From positions 1 to 64,000 of the forward strand of contig NZ_JAEHHL010000010.1 in the NCBI RefSeq assembly GCF_016623495.1: a DNA stretch of 64,000 nucleotides. The letters run 5' to 3'. The translations under genes and the position numbers were made by a program. The notes beneath the pieces were generated by a model. That model worked only from the letters and a program-made list of their open reading frames with translations, made no database searches and was not told where the DNA came from. Source of the DNA: Thermohalobaculum xanthum (GTDB taxonomy: Bacteria; Pseudomonadota; Alphaproteobacteria; Rhodobacterales; Rhodobacteraceae). Shown here piece after piece: positions 1-12,830 of this stretch (within the stretch, counting starts at the first letter, position 1; each line of letters starts with the position of its first letter).

Positions 1-1
1 G

Positions 2-529
2 CTGGCGGCGACGCTGGCGGCTTCGGGCGCGACCGACCCCGCGCCGGCCGCCGACGCCCCGAAGCAGGCCGCGCCCTTCGCCGGCGAGCCCACACCGCTG
101 CCGCTGCCGGTCGCGGGCCGCGTGGTCGGCGGCTATGGCTCGCCCGATCCCTGGGGACGGCGCGGCAGCGGGCTGACCTTCAGCGCCCCGGCCTGGGCCG
201 AGGTGCGCGCGCCGGTAGACGCGACCGTGCGCTATGCCGGCCCGCTGGCCGATTACGGGCAGGTCGCGATCCTCGAGCCCGGGCCGCGCTGGCTGATCGT
301 CATGGCAGGGCTCGGGCGGGTGACCCGCGCGCCCGGCGACACGGTGCTGGCGGGCGAGCCGGTGGGCGATCTGGGGGGGCTTCTGCCGGCAAGCGAGGAA
401 TTTTTACTTGAAGCATCCGGCAAGGATGGTGAGATCCTAGACCGGAAGCTCTATATCGAGGTGAGGCTCGACGGCGACCCCGTCGACCCGACCCCGTGGT
501 TCGGCAATGGCGACAAGCGAGGCCCTTAG
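2..529 (+). CDS. EnvC-like murein hydrolase activator, C-terminal part (partial)
   Basis: The reading frame is open from the window edge, so only the last ~175 residues are seen. They form a LytM/M23-like fold (gly-rich GGYGSPDPWG, then a V-A-P-x-D-A-x-V-x-Y-A-G strand pattern). The zinc ligands of active M23 peptidases are missing: the first His/Asp site reads SGLTF and the HxH site reads VMAGLG. A degenerate LytM domain is typical of EnvC, which activates periplasmic amidases at the septum instead of cutting peptidoglycan itself. The stop lies 3 bases before the ctpA start, so the two are probably co-transcribed, as commonly seen in Rhodobacterales. The N-terminal signal peptide and coiled coil would lie outside the window. 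Confidence 0.75.
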   Translation: MAATLAASGATDPAPAADAPKQAAPFAGEPTPLPLPVAGRVVGGYGSPDPWGRRGSGLTFSAPAWAEVRAPVDATVRYAGPLADYGQVAILEPGPRWLIVMAGLGRVTRAPGDTVLAGEPVGDLGGLLPASEEFLLEASGKDGEILDRKLYIEVRLDGDPVDPTPWFGNGDKRGP

Positions 530-532
530 TTT

Positions 533-1846
533 ATGCGCAAGACCCTTTTGGCCCTGGCGGCGGGCGTGGCGCTCGGCATCTCCGTGCCGCACTACGTGTC
601 CCTTACCCACGCGCAGGAGAACAGCGCGCGCACGACCTATGAATATCTCGACCTCTTCGGCGACATCTTCCAGCGGGTGCGCAGCTCGTATGTCGAGGAT
701 GTCGACGAGAAGAAGCTGGTCGAGGCCGCGATCAACGGCATGCTGGCGTCGCTCGACCCGCATTCGACCTACCTTCCGCCCGCGAACTTCGAGGATATGC
801 GCGAACAGACGCGCGGCGAGTTCGGCGGGCTGGGCATCGAGGTCACGATGGAGAACGGCTTCGTCAAGGTCGTGGCGCCCATCGACGAAACACCGGCGGC
901 GCGCGCCGGCATCGAGGCGGGCGACTTCATCACCCATATCGACGGCGAGTCGGTGCTCGGGCTCACCCTTTCGGACGCGGTCGACAAGATGCGCGGGCCC
1001 GTGGGCTCGGAGATCACGATCACCATCGGGCGCGAGGGCGCCGAGGAGCCCTTCGACGTCACCATCGTGCGCGACACCATTCGCATCCGCGCGGTGCGCG
1101 CGCGCGCCGAGGGCGATATCGGGGTGATCCGCATCACCACCTTCAACGAGCAAACCAGCGACAACCTGCGTGAGAGCATCGCCGAGCTGCAGGAGGAGAT
1201 CGGGGCCGACAAGATCACCGGCTACGTCATCGACCTGCGCAACAATCCCGGCGGCCTGCTGACCCAGGCCATCGAGGTGTCGGACGCCTTCCTCGACGAG
1301 GGCGAGATCGTCTCGACCCGCGGCCGCGACCTCGACCAGGCCGAGCGCGTCAACGCCCAGCCGGGCGACGTGACCGGCGGCAAGCCGATCGTGGTGCTGA
1401 TCAACGAGGGGTCGGCCTCGGCGTCCGAGATCGTCGCGGGCGCGCTGCAGGACCAGCGCCGCGCGATCATCGTCGGCGCCAAGAGCTTCGGCAAGGGATC
1501 GGTCCAGACGATCATGCGGCTGGGCGACAAGGGCGCGGTGAAGCTGACCACGGCGCGCTACTACACCCCGTCGGGGCGGTCGATCCAGGCGCTGGGCATC
1601 GAGCCCGACATCCTGGTCGAGGAGCGCAAGATCGCGGCCGACGAGCAGTCCTCCCGTCCGCTGCGCTCGGAGGCCGAGCTGCGCGGCAGCCTGTCGAACG
1701 AGCTGTCCGAGGACGAGCGCAAGCTGCTTGAAGAAGAGCGGAGCCGGCACGAGGCGACCGCCAAGCTGCGGGCCGACGACTTCCAGCTGGCCTATGCGAT
1801 CGACCTGCTGAACGGGCTCGCGATCTACGAGGGCGGCCGGAATTGA
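533..1846 (+). CDS. ctpA: S41 family C-terminal processing peptidase CtpA
   Basis: The 437-aa protein is an exported carboxyl-terminal processing protease. It starts with a signal peptide (MRKTLLALAAGVALG, Ala-rich to about residue 28). A PDZ domain covers about residues 95-180 (FGGLGIEV, then AARAGIEAGD). The S41 catalytic domain follows, with the Ser motif NEGSASASEI at 291-300 and the general-base Lys in SFGKGSVQ (Lys321). The protein acts in the periplasm or at the membrane, trimming C-termini of envelope proteins. It follows the EnvC-like gene by 3 bases and precedes rppH, so the context is cell-wall turnover. ATG start with no competing upstream start. Confidence 0.95.
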   Translation: MRKTLLALAAGVALGISVPHYVSLTHAQENSARTTYEYLDLFGDIFQRVRSSYVEDVDEKKLVEAAINGMLASLDPHSTYLPPANFEDMREQTRGEFGGLGIEVTMENGFVKVVAPIDETPAARAGIEAGDFITHIDGESVLGLTLSDAVDKMRGPVGSEITITIGREGAEEPFDVTIVRDTIRIRAVRARAEGDIGVIRITTFNEQTSDNLRESIAELQEEIGADKITGYVIDLRNNPGGLLTQAIEVSDAFLDEGEIVSTRGRDLDQAERVNAQPGDVTGGKPIVVLINEGSASASEIVAGALQDQRRAIIVGAKSFGKGSVQTIMRLGDKGAVKLTTARYYTPSGRSIQALGIEPDILVEERKIAADEQSSRPLRSEAELRGSLSNELSEDERKLLEEERSRHEATAKLRADDFQLAYAIDLLNGLAIYEGGRN

Positions 1847-1913
1847 GGCCGCGCCCGGCCATCACGCCCGTCCCCGGTGCAATGCCGGGGACGCGGTTTC
1901 GCAGGTCGCCGTG

Positions 1914-2411
1914 ATGGCAAAGCACAAGCGCTCGGCCGATCCCGCCAGCCTGCCCTACCGTCCCTGCGTCGGGCTGGTGATCCTCAACCCCGAAGGGCGG
2001 ATCTTCGCCGGGCAACGGATCGATTCGACCTACGACGCCTGGCAGATGCCGCAGGGCGGGATCGACAAGGGCGAGAGCCCGCGCGAGGCCGCGCTGCGCG
2101 AGTTGCGCGAGGAGACGGGCATCGCCGCCGACAGCGTGCGCATCCTGCGCGAGAGCGCGCACTGGCTGCCCTATGACCTGCCCGTGCACCTGGTGGGCAA
2201 GCTCTGGGACGGGCGGTTCCGCGGCCAGACCCAGCGCTGGTTCGCCTTGCGCTTCGAGGGCGACGAGCGCGAGATCGACATCGAGACCGAGGAACCCGAG
2301 TTCAACCGCTGGGCCTGGATGGCGCCGGACGAGCTGGTGCACAAGATCGTGCCGTTCAAGCGCGACACCTACGCGGCGGTGTTCGAGGAATTCGCCGACC
2401 TCTTGCGCTGA
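1914..2411 (+). CDS. rppH: RNA pyrophosphohydrolase RppH (Nudix)
   Basis: This 165-aa Nudix hydrolase removes pyrophosphate from the 5' triphosphate end of mRNA and so triggers RNase E-dependent decay; by family it may also hydrolyse dinucleoside polyphosphates. The Nudix box (GG-x5-E-x7-REETGI) lies near residues 48-70, and the N-terminal YRPCVGLVILN strand is typical of RppH. A GTG precedes the ATG directly (GTGATG at 1911), so the start could be one codon earlier; ATG is preferred. It lies 67 bases after ctpA on the same strand, an arrangement conserved in related bacteria. Confidence 0.93.
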   Translation: MAKHKRSADPASLPYRPCVGLVILNPEGRIFAGQRIDSTYDAWQMPQGGIDKGESPREAALRELREETGIAADSVRILRESAHWLPYDLPVHLVGKLWDGRFRGQTQRWFALRFEGDEREIDIETEEPEFNRWAWMAPDELVHKIVPFKRDTYAAVFEEFADLLR

Positions 2412-2468
2412 CGCCGCACGTCTGCGCCGCGCCGCGCGCGACGCCCGTCGACCATTCGATGCCCGGGA

Positions 2469-2957
2469 TCAGATCACGCGCTGGCTATCGCCCGGCGAGC
2501 GGGTCCGGCGAATGCCGTCCTCGGGCTTTTCCACCACGCCCTCGGGGATGAAGACATACTCGTTGCCGAAGCGATAGACGGTGGCGCAGCCCATCATGCC
2601 GCTGCCCCAGTCCCGCTCCCACTGACGGCAGAGCAGGCCGCCCCCCGTGCCGTTGTCGCGAACGCTCCACTGGCCGCGATTGCGCTCGGTCGCGCCGTCC
2701 TGGGACTTGGCGAGGCCGTAGAGCCCGCCATCCGGCCCGATATAGACATGCCACAGCCGTTTCTCGCCGACATGGCTCAGCGTCGAGTCCGTGAGATAGA
2801 TGCTGATCTCGGCGGCGGTAAGCGGCGGCGTGCCCCGGCTGACCACGTCGGCGCTCTGGACGATGCGGTCTTCCTCGGGTGTCAGGTCCGAGGTTGTGCA
2901 GCCTGCCAGCATGGCTGCCGCCAGCACAGCCGCCCCGATCTTCAGATATCGCGTCAC
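2469..2957 (-). CDS. Small outer-membrane-type lipoprotein of unknown function
   Basis: A 162-aa protein with a clear lipoprotein signal: basic MTRYLK, a hydrophobic stretch, and lipobox LAGC with the lipidated Cys at residue 20. The mature part is short and hydrophilic (repeated Trp, Gly-rich GTGGGLLCRQW segment, two further Cys residues). I recognise no catalytic motif. It stands alone between convergent rppH and the end of the atp operon, with its own start after a 170-base gap that holds the atp terminator. It is probably a periplasm-facing lipoprotein; its function is not known. Confidence 0.8.
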   Translation of the reverse strand: MTRYLKIGAAVLAAAMLAGCTTSDLTPEEDRIVQSADVVSRGTPPLTAAEISIYLTDSTLSHVGEKRLWHVYIGPDGGLYGLAKSQDGATERNRGQWSVRDNGTGGGLLCRQWERDWGSGMMGCATVYRFGNEYVFIPEGVVEKPEDGIRRTRSPGDSQRVI

Positions 2958-3052
2958 CGATTGGCCCCCCGCATGCGCAAACTCCGGTCACGTCATGTTA
3001 TGGGGATCGCGTGGCGGCGCAACCGCTCTGCGCGCGGAATGCGGCGCGGCGG

Positions 3053-3098
3053 GCCCGAAAACGAAAGGCGGCGCGCCGGGAAGCCCCCGGCGCGCCGC
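3053..3098 (-). terminator. Rho-independent terminator of the F1-ATPase operon
   Basis: A perfect 13-bp GC stem (arms 3068-3080 and 3086-3098, 5-base loop) lies 30 bases beyond the atpC stop. Read on the minus strand it is followed by a T-rich run (CTTTCGTTTTCG, about 3055-3067). This is a good intrinsic terminator for the minus-strand atp genes. Confidence 0.8.
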
Positions 3099-3127
3099 AT
3101 AACTGTCCCACGTATGTCTTGCCGGCG

Positions 3128-3526
3128 TCAGCCCGAGATGCGCTCGGCCACAGCCTTGATGTCGTTGAGCTTGAGCGCCTCGGCCTGGGCGCGCTCGGCC
3201 GGCGCCTCGGCCGCGATCGCGGTGAAGGCCTCGATCTTCTCGTCGAGCCAGGCGCGGGTCACCTCGGCGCCCTCGACGGCCTCCTCGGCCAGGACCGAGA
3301 CGGTCTCGGGCGAGATCTCGGCGAAGCCGCCGGTCACAAAATAGGTCTGCTCGCCCGCGGCGCCGCGCACCGTCACGAAACCGGGACGCAGCGTGGTGAG
3401 GAAGGGCGCGTGGTTCGGCATCGCGGTCATGTCGCCGGCCATGCCGGGAACCGTGACCGACTCGGCGTCGGCCGATGCAAGCTTGCGCTCGGGGCTCACC
3501 AGCTCGAATTTGATCGTGTCTGCCAT
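3128..3526 (-). CDS. atpC: ATP synthase F1 subunit epsilon
   Basis: The 132-aa protein is the epsilon subunit of F1, part of the central stalk that couples rotation and inhibits ATP hydrolysis. The N-terminal beta-sandwich is plain (FELVSPERKL at the start, then VPGMAGDMTAMPNHAPFLTT, the classic epsilon signature) and a short helical C-terminal hairpin follows. The length is close to the alphaproteobacterial norm. It is the last gene of the atpHAGDC operon, separated from atpD by a small Cys-rich gene. Confidence 0.95.
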   Translation of the reverse strand: MADTIKFELVSPERKLASADAESVTVPGMAGDMTAMPNHAPFLTTLRPGFVTVRGAAGEQTYFVTGGFAEISPETVSVLAEEAVEGAEVTRAWLDEKIEAFTAIAAEAPAERAQAEALKLNDIKAVAERISG

Positions 3527-3530
3527 CTGG

Positions 3531-3725
3531 TCACTCGCTTCCCGCCGGGGTCCCGATCAGCGCGTCGAACTGCGCGACCGCGGTCTCGAACTTGTTCCGG
3601 CAGCCCGGGTTGCAGAAGCCGACGACCCGCCCGCGATAGAGGGCCAGGGCGTCGGGAGAAACCGGCTTGCCCGACCACGGACAGGTCTCGTTGACACAGT
3701 CCGCGATGTCGGGCTTGCCGGTCAT
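3531..3725 (-). CDS. Small Cys-rich YHS/TRASH-like metal-binding protein inside the atp operon
   Basis: A 64-aa protein beginning MTGKPDIADC. It has two Cys pairs (CVNETC near the start and FCNPGC in the middle) with a conserved aromatic/Lys context (GFCNPGCRNKFE) like YHS/TRASH metal-binding domains. It starts 7 bases after atpD and ends 4 bases before atpC, so it is translated as part of the F1 operon. A small gene at this place is, from memory, conserved in Rhodobacterales and often labelled 'glutathione S-transferase', which the sequence does not support. I infer a metal-binding accessory role; the function is unknown. A longer start at 3839 would overlap atpD deeply and is rejected. Confidence 0.8.
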   Translation of the reverse strand: MTGKPDIADCVNETCPWSGKPVSPDALALYRGRVVGFCNPGCRNKFETAVAQFDALIGTPAGSE

Positions 3726-3732
3726 GTCGTCA

Positions 3733-6049
<2,317 letters not shown>

Positions 6050-6079
6050 CTGCCCAAGTCTCCTCCAGCCGCGCGGGGA

Positions 6080-7617
<1,538 letters not shown>

Positions 7618-7618
<1 letters not shown>

Positions 7619-8178
7619 CACCCGACCTCTTTCATGACATTCTGGAGGGACGCGAGCCGCGAGCGGATCGACGTGTCGATCATCCTCGAGCCCACCTTCA
7701 CGATAAGACCGCCGATGAGATCCTCATCGACCTTGACATTCAGCTTGACCTCGCGGCCGGTCGCCCCCTTGAGGGTCTCGGACAGGCTCGCGAGTTGCGC
7801 GTCCGACAGGGCCCGCGCGGCGGTCACCTCGGCGGTGATCTCGCCGCGATACTCGGCCATCAGCGCGCGGAAGGTCGAGATCAGCTGCGGCAGCACGAAC
7901 AGGCGCCGCTTGGCCGCCATCAACCCGATCAGGTTTCCGGTAAGCTCCGACAGGTCCAGCGCCTTGCCGACCGCGGCCATGGCGCGGCTCTGGGCGTCGC
8001 GGGAGTAGATCGGGCTTGCGATCAGCGAGCGCAGGTCCTCGCTCGCTTCGAGCGCCTCGGCCAGCCGCGCGATGTCCGCCTCGGCCGTCTCGAGTGCCCC
8101 GCTCTCCTGCGCCAGCTCGAACAGCGCGGTCGCATAGCGACCGGCGATGCTGGCGGAAAGGGAGGATGTTTCCGACAC
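7618..8178 (-). CDS. atpH: ATP synthase F1 subunit delta (OSCP)
   Basis: The 186-aa delta subunit links the F1 head to the Fo peripheral stalk. Family traits are the N-terminal [15 protein letters not shown] helix and the C-terminal strand [12 protein letters not shown]-type segment (here [20 protein letters not shown]). It is the first gene of the operon; the Fo genes (atpB, E, F) are not here, as is usual in alphaproteobacteria where F1 and Fo operons are separate. A possible promoter lies about 100 bases upstream. Confidence 0.96.
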
Positions 8179-8279
8179 GGTCTGCCTTCCCGGTTGCGCC
8201 CGGTCGCGCGGGCTGCGCGCCGGACAAATCCTTCAACACGCCGGGAAGCGCCGGAACCGGCCCCCGGAGGTGCGCCCGT

Positions 8280-8308
8280 CAGCTAGCACAGGGGTAGTGC
8301 GCATGCAA
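8280..8308 (-). promoter_or_regulatory. Possible promoter of the atpHAGDC operon
   Basis: On the minus strand a -35-like TTGCAT (8303-8308) and a -10-like TAGCTG (8280-8285) are separated by 17 bases. The position, about 100 bases before atpH, suits an operon promoter, but the -10 box is weak. The rest of 8179-8447 holds no gene I can support. Confidence 0.4.
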
Positions 8309-8447
8309 CATCGTGCCGTGCCGGGCTGCGCGGGTTATTCAGGGGATTCGGATCTTTGTGAAGGGGGCACGGGCGCAGCGCCCGACGGGCACATCGTCGC
8401 AGCGTGACCCGGGGGCACGCAGCCCGCAGCCGGACAGCCCCCGGCCG

Positions 8448-8930
8448 TCAAGCGGGTGCCGCGCGGTCGACGCGGCACTGGAAACAGCCGTTGCGTGCCG
8501 AGCGTATGTGCACGAAGGCGATTCCCGGCTCGGAAAGCAGCCGTCCGGCCGCCGCGGCGAGTTCGGCGACCGGCACCACGGCGCCGGTGCCGTAGACGAT
8601 CCGCTCGGACGCATCATAGCCGCGCAGCATGTAGTCGGGGCTCGAGCGCAGGACCGGCGGCACGTCCGCGCCCTGCCAGGGCGGACAGGGATCGGCACAG
8701 AGAAAGACGGGCCCGGTCTCGGCATAGGGCTGGCGCGCGCCGAAGGGCGAATGCGCGAGGACGAGCATCGCCGCGCTCTGGGGAATCATCTTCAGGCAGT
8801 GCCGGCAGGGGTTGCCCATGCCGTCCGAGACCGCGCGCTGGGGCGGCTGGCCATGGGCGTCAAGACCGCCGGCCTGGAGGGCGCGCGCCTGCGGCGTGGG
8901 GATCGGGGTGAAACGGATTTCGGGCATCAT
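8448..8930 (-). CDS. DUF1203 family protein
   Basis: A 160-aa protein starting MMPEIRFTPIPTPQA (ATGs at 8930 and 8927). It contains CRHCLKMIP near residue 42, VLAHSPF near 57 and a C-terminal VHIRSARNGCFQCR, all features I associate with the DUF1203 family. The paired Cys residues (C42/C45, C149/C152) suggest a metal site, which is inference. The biochemical role is unknown. It follows priA on the minus strand after 77 bases, so read-through from priA is possible. Longer frames that run into priA are artefacts of high GC. Confidence 0.8.
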   Translation of the reverse strand: MMPEIRFTPIPTPQARALQAGGLDAHGQPPQRAVSDGMGNPCRHCLKMIPQSAAMLVLAHSPFGARQPYAETGPVFLCADPCPPWQGADVPPVLRSSPDYMLRGYDASERIVYGTGAVVPVAELAAAAGRLLSEPGIAFVHIRSARNGCFQCRVDRAAPA

Positions 8931-9007
8931 GGGCTCCGCGCAACGATTGAGGTGCCCAGCCTGCCGCGCGACGCGGCGCAAACCCACCCGGATCTTGCGC
9001 TCGCGGC

Positions 9008-11239
9008 TCAGAGAAAGCTTTGCGGGTCGATGTCGACCACCACGCGCACCGCCGCCGGCACCTTGACCGCCGCGAGCCAGCCGCGGATCGCCTCCTGGAG
9101 GGGAAGGCCTTTCGGGGCCTTGATCAAGAGCCGCATCCGCACCCGGCCCCGCACCCGCGCGATCGGGGCGGGTGCGGGGCCGTAGAGCTCGGCCCCCGCG
9201 CGCTCGATCAGCGGCGCGGCGCGGCCCAGGGCGCGAGCGGTCTCGGCCACCCGCGCCTCGTCCTCGCCCGACACGATCACACCGGCCAGCCGGCCATAGG
9301 GCGGCATGCCCGAGAGGTTGCGCAACTCGGCCTGGCCGCGCCAGAAGGCCTCGGCATCGCCCGACACGATCGCGCGCATCACCGGGTGATCGGGGCTCGC
9401 GGTCTGGATCAGCGCGCGGCCCGGCCGCTCGGCCCGCCCGGCTCGGCCCGCCACCTGGTGCAGCATCTGGAAGGTGCGCTCGGCGGCGCGCAGGTCGCCG
9501 CCCAGGAGCCCCATATCCGCGTCGATCACGCCCACGAGCGTCAGGAGCGGGAAGTTGTGACCCTTGGCCACCATCTGGGTGCCGATCACGATGTCGGCCT
9601 CCCCCGCGGCGATCGCGGCGAGACGCGCCTTCACCGCCTCGGGACCGGCGATCAGGTCGGACGAGAGCACTTCGATCCGCGCCCCGGGGAACAACTCGGC
9701 CGCCTCCTCGGCCAGCCGCTCGACGCCCGGGCCGCAGGCGGCCAGCCGGTCGTCGCGGCCGCAGCCGGGGCAGGCGCTCGGCAGCGGGGCGGTATGGCCG
9801 CACTGGTGGCACATCAGCTCGGCCCGGAAGCGATGCGCCACCATCCAGGCATCGCAGTGCGGGCAGCCGAAGCGGTGGCCGCAGGCGCGGCACAGCGTGA
9901 GGGGCGCATAGCCGCGCCGGTTGAGGAAGAAGAGCGCCTGCTCGCCCGCAGCGATTCGTCCCTGCGTCGCCTCGGCCAGCCGCGCGGTGATCCAGCGGTC
10001 GCGGCCCGGCGCCTCGCTGCGCAGGTCGACCGTCTCGATCGCCGGCAGGACGGCACGGCCGAAACGGTCGGGCAGCTCGATGCGGCGGTACTTGCCGGCT
10101 TCGGCATTGGCCCAGCTCTCGAGCGAGGGCGTGGCCGAGGCGAGCACCACCGCCCCTCCCTCGACCGAGGCGCGCAGCACCGCCATGTCGCGGGCGTGGT
10201 AGAGCACCACGTCCTCCTGCTTGAACGAGGCCTCGTGCTCCTCGTCGATCACGATCAGGCCGAGGTCCTCGAAGGGCAGGAACAGCGCCGAGCGCGCGCC
10301 CACCACCAGCCGCGCCTCGCCCGAGGCGGCGGCGTTCCAGACCCGGCGCCGCTCGGTCCCGGTGACGCCATGGTGCCACTCGGCCGGGCGGGCTCCGAAG
10401 CGCGCCTCGACCCGGGCCAGGAAGCCCGGCGTCAGCGCCACCTCGGGCAGCAGCACCAGCGCCTGCCGGCCGCGGGCGATGCATTCGGCGGCGGCCTCGA
10501 GATAGACCTCGGTCTTGCCCGAGCCCGTGACCCCGCGCAGCAGCGTGGCCGAGAATCCGCCCGCAGCCACCGCCTCGCGCAATAGCCCGGCCGCCTCGGC
10601 CTGCGCCTGCGACAGATGCCCGCCGGGCGGCTGGCCGAACAGCGGCGGAAACGGCGGGTCGGCCGGAACCGCGTGCGGCGCCAGGCAGCCGGCCGCCTCG
10701 AGCCCCTTGACCACCCCCGCCGAGACCCCTGCGAGCCGCGCGAGTTCGACCGGGGCGAGCCCTGCCCCGCCATGCTCGGCCGCCGCATCGAGCACGCGCG
10801 CCCGCGCCGGCGTCATGCGGTCGGGCCGGGCGCCGGTCGGGCGCAGCAGCACGCGCATGCGCGGCGGCTGGCCGAGGTCGGGCACCCGGGTCGCGAGGCG
10901 CAGCATCATGCCCAGCGGCGTCATCGTGTACTCGGCGGCGCGGTCGATGAAGCGCCTCAGCCCCGCCCGCAGGGGCGGGGTGTCGAGCCGCGCGGCCACC
11001 GGCTTGAGCCGCTCGGCTGCGACATCGCCCGCGCCCGGACCCCAGACCACGCCGACGACTTGGCGCCGGCCAAGCTCGACCGAGACGAAGTCGCCGCAGG
11101 CCAGCGCCATCCCCTCGGGCACCAGGTAGTCGAGCGGGCCCGGGAACGGCATCGGAAGCGCCACGCCCACGCGCGCGCCCGGCCAGAATCGCGCCGCGCC
11201 GCTCACTCCGGGCGCACCCGGCTGATAGCGCCGGCACAT
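9008..11239 (-). CDS. priA: Primosomal protein N' (replication restart helicase PriA)
   Basis: The 743-aa protein is the 3'-to-5' superfamily 2 helicase that reloads the replisome at stalled forks. It shows the N-terminal DNA-binding domain ([18 protein letters not shown]), Walker [12 protein letters not shown], a DEEH box ([12 protein letters not shown]), and a zinc-binding insert with four Cys pairs (CRACG, CPHC, CHQCG, CPGCG). Helicase motifs V-VI follow ([21 protein letters not shown]). The start at MCRRYQPG (11239) gives the family's usual length. It diverges from fsa across a 117-base spacer. Confidence 0.95.
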   Translation of the reverse strand: MCRRYQPGAPGVSGAARFWPGARVGVALPMPFPGPLDYLVPEGMALACGDFVSVELGRRQVVGVVWGPGAGDVAAERLKPVAARLDTPPLRAGLRRFIDRAAEYTMTPLGMMLRLATRVPDLGQPPRMRVLLRPTGARPDRMTPARARVLDAAAEHGGAGLAPVELARLAGVSAGVVKGLEAAGCLAPHAVPADPPFPPLFGQPPGGHLSQAQAEAAGLLREAVAAGGFSATLLRGVTGSGKTEVYLEAAAECIARGRQALVLLPEVALTPGFLARVEARFGARPAEWHHGVTGTERRRVWNAAASGEARLVVGARSALFLPFEDLGLIVIDEEHEASFKQEDVVLYHARDMAVLRASVEGGAVVLASATPSLESWANAEAGKYRRIELPDRFGRAVLPAIETVDLRSEAPGRDRWITARLAEATQGRIAAGEQALFFLNRRGYAPLTLCRACGHRFGCPHCDAWMVAHRFRAELMCHQCGHTAPLPSACPGCGRDDRLAACGPGVERLAEEAAELFPGARIEVLSSDLIAGPEAVKARLAAIAAGEADIVIGTQMVAKGHNFPLLTLVGVIDADMGLLGGDLRAAERTFQMLHQVAGRAGRAERPGRALIQTASPDHPVMRAIVSGDAEAFWRGQAELRNLSGMPPYGRLAGVIVSGEDEARVAETARALGRAAPLIERAGAELYGPAPAPIARVRGRVRMRLLIKAPKGLPLQEAIRGWLAAVKVPAAVRVVVDIDPQSFL

Positions 11240-11252
11240 CCCGAAACGGGGG

Positions 11253-11282
11253 TTGGACCGCCCCCCGGCCTTCGGATAGATT
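11253..11282 (+). promoter_or_regulatory. Probable promoter of the fsa-DUF484-xerC group
   Basis: TTGGAC (11253-11258) and TAGATT (11277-11282) are separated by 18 bases and lie about 75 bases before the fsa start, in the divergent priA/fsa spacer. Both boxes are close to the sigma-70 consensus for a high-GC alphaproteobacterium. Confidence 0.55.
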
Positions 11283-11356
11283 GCCGCTCGACAACGCCCC
11301 GCAGAGGGCCCCCCCCATCGCAGGCACGAGCCCGGGACCGCAGAGGACGAACCCAT

Positions 11357-12013
11357 ATGAAATTCTTTATCGATACGGCCGAGATCGACGAGATCCGCGA
11401 TCTGGCCGCGACCGGCATGGTCGACGGCGTGACCACGAATCCCTCGCTGATCGCCAAGTCGGGCCGCAACATCCTCGAGGTCACGCGCGAGATCTGCGAC
11501 ATCGTGCCCGGCCCCGTCTCGGCCGAGGTCACCGCGACCGAGGCGGCGGCGATGATCGAGGAGGGCCGCTTCCTCGCCAAGCTGGCGCCGAACATCGCCG
11601 TGAAGGTGCCGCTGACCTGGGACGGGCTGCGGGCGTGCAAGACGCTCTCGGATGACGGGCACATGGTCAACGTGACGCTCTGCTTCTCGGCCAATCAGGC
11701 GCTTCTTGCGGCCAAGGCGGGGGCCACCTTCATCTCGCCCTTCCTGGGGCGGCTGGACGACATCAATCTCGACGGCATGGAGCTGATCGCGGACATCCGG
11801 CAGATCTACGACAACTACGACTTCAAGACCCAGATCCTCGCCGCCTCGATCCGCACGGCGAACCATGTCGCCGAGGCCGCCAAGATCGGCGCCGACGTGG
11901 CCACCATCCCGCCCGCCGTGCTCAGGAAGCTGGCGGACCATCCGCTGACCGACAAGGGGCTCGCGGCCTTTCTGGCAGACTGGGCCAAGACCGGCCAGTC
12001 GATTCTGTCGTGA
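11357..12013 (+). CDS. fsa: Fructose-6-phosphate aldolase / transaldolase-like enzyme
   Basis: A 218-aa class I aldolase of the small transaldolase (TalC/Fsa) family. The N-terminus [16 protein letters not shown], the [15 protein letters not shown] motif, the Schiff-base Lys in NIAVKVPLT (about residue 84) and [14 protein letters not shown] are all diagnostic. It either transfers a dihydroxyacetone unit (transaldolase, pentose phosphate pathway) or cleaves fructose 6-phosphate; the sequence alone does not decide. It heads a plus-strand group with the DUF484 gene 14 bases later. Confidence 0.92.
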   Translation: MKFFIDTAEIDEIRDLAATGMVDGVTTNPSLIAKSGRNILEVTREICDIVPGPVSAEVTATEAAAMIEEGRFLAKLAPNIAVKVPLTWDGLRACKTLSDDGHMVNVTLCFSANQALLAAKAGATFISPFLGRLDDINLDGMELIADIRQIYDNYDFKTQILAASIRTANHVAEAAKIGADVATIPPAVLRKLADHPLTDKGLAAFLADWAKTGQSILS

Positions 12014-12026
12014 CGGGCGTGTGGAC

Positions 12027-12791
12027 ATGAAGCTTCAGGACCCCTCGGCGGACCAGGCAAAGAAGGGCGGCGTCGAGCTCGACTCGGAAGAGCGCGACCT
12101 GATCCGCTCGCTGATCCTCGCCGATCCCGAGCTCGTGCTCTCGGACGACCAGGTGATGCGCGCGCTGATCCGGGCGACCGGGACGCTCGACCGCAACGTC
12201 GTCGACCTGCGCGACAAGCTGGTCGAGCGGCTCGAGCAGCGGCTCTCGAAGCTGGTGCACGCCAACCGTTCGGTGATCGCGGCGGCCTACGAGAACGTCG
12301 CCTCGACCCAGCAGGTCCATCGCGCGGTGCTGCAGCTTCTGGATGCCGACGATCTCGACGACTTCCTGCGGCGCCTGACGCAGGATGTGCCGCGCATGGT
12401 GTCGATCGACGCGGTGCGGCTGTGCCTCGAGGCCGATGTCGAGGATATCCGCCCGGCCGAGGGCGTCGCGCGCGACCTGGGCGAGCGGGTGCTGGCCCTT
12501 CCGGTCGGCATGGTCGAGACCTACCTCGCGCTTCATCCCGACGCGCGGGCCGGGCGCATCGTGCTGCGGCCCTCGGGCGAGGAGTCCGATCTGCTGTTCG
12601 GCTTCGAGCGCGTGTCCTCGGAGGCGCTGCTCAAGCTCGACCTCGGGGGCGCGGCGGGCCTGCTGGCGCTGGGGTCGACCGATCCCGACCGCTTCACCCC
12701 CGAGCAGGGGACCGACCTGCTCGAATTCTTCGCGGGCGTGGTCGCCCGCCTCGCGCTCCAGCACCTGGCGCGAATCGATCCGGACGTCTGA
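12027..12791 (+). CDS. DUF484 family protein (GAF-like), neighbour of xerC
   Basis: A ~254-aa DUF484 protein. The family has an N-terminal helical part (FLxxxPELV-like motif; here ILADPELVLSDDQVMRAL) and a C-terminal GAF-like domain. DUF484 genes commonly lie just before xerC, as here (40 bases). The role is unknown. The start is either GTG at 12021 or ATG at 12027; neither has a strong ribosome-binding site, so they differ only by two residues. The region LIRATGTLDRNVVDLRDKLVERLEQRL is likely coiled coil. Confidence 0.85.
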   Translation: MKLQDPSADQAKKGGVELDSEERDLIRSLILADPELVLSDDQVMRALIRATGTLDRNVVDLRDKLVERLEQRLSKLVHANRSVIAAAYENVASTQQVHRAVLQLLDADDLDDFLRRLTQDVPRMVSIDAVRLCLEADVEDIRPAEGVARDLGERVLALPVGMVETYLALHPDARAGRIVLRPSGEESDLLFGFERVSSEALLKLDLGGAAGLLALGSTDPDRFTPEQGTDLLEFFAGVVARLALQHLARIDPDV

Positions 12792-12830
12792 GACAATGCG
12801 CGCGCCCGGCCAGCGCCCGAGGCGGTGCCG

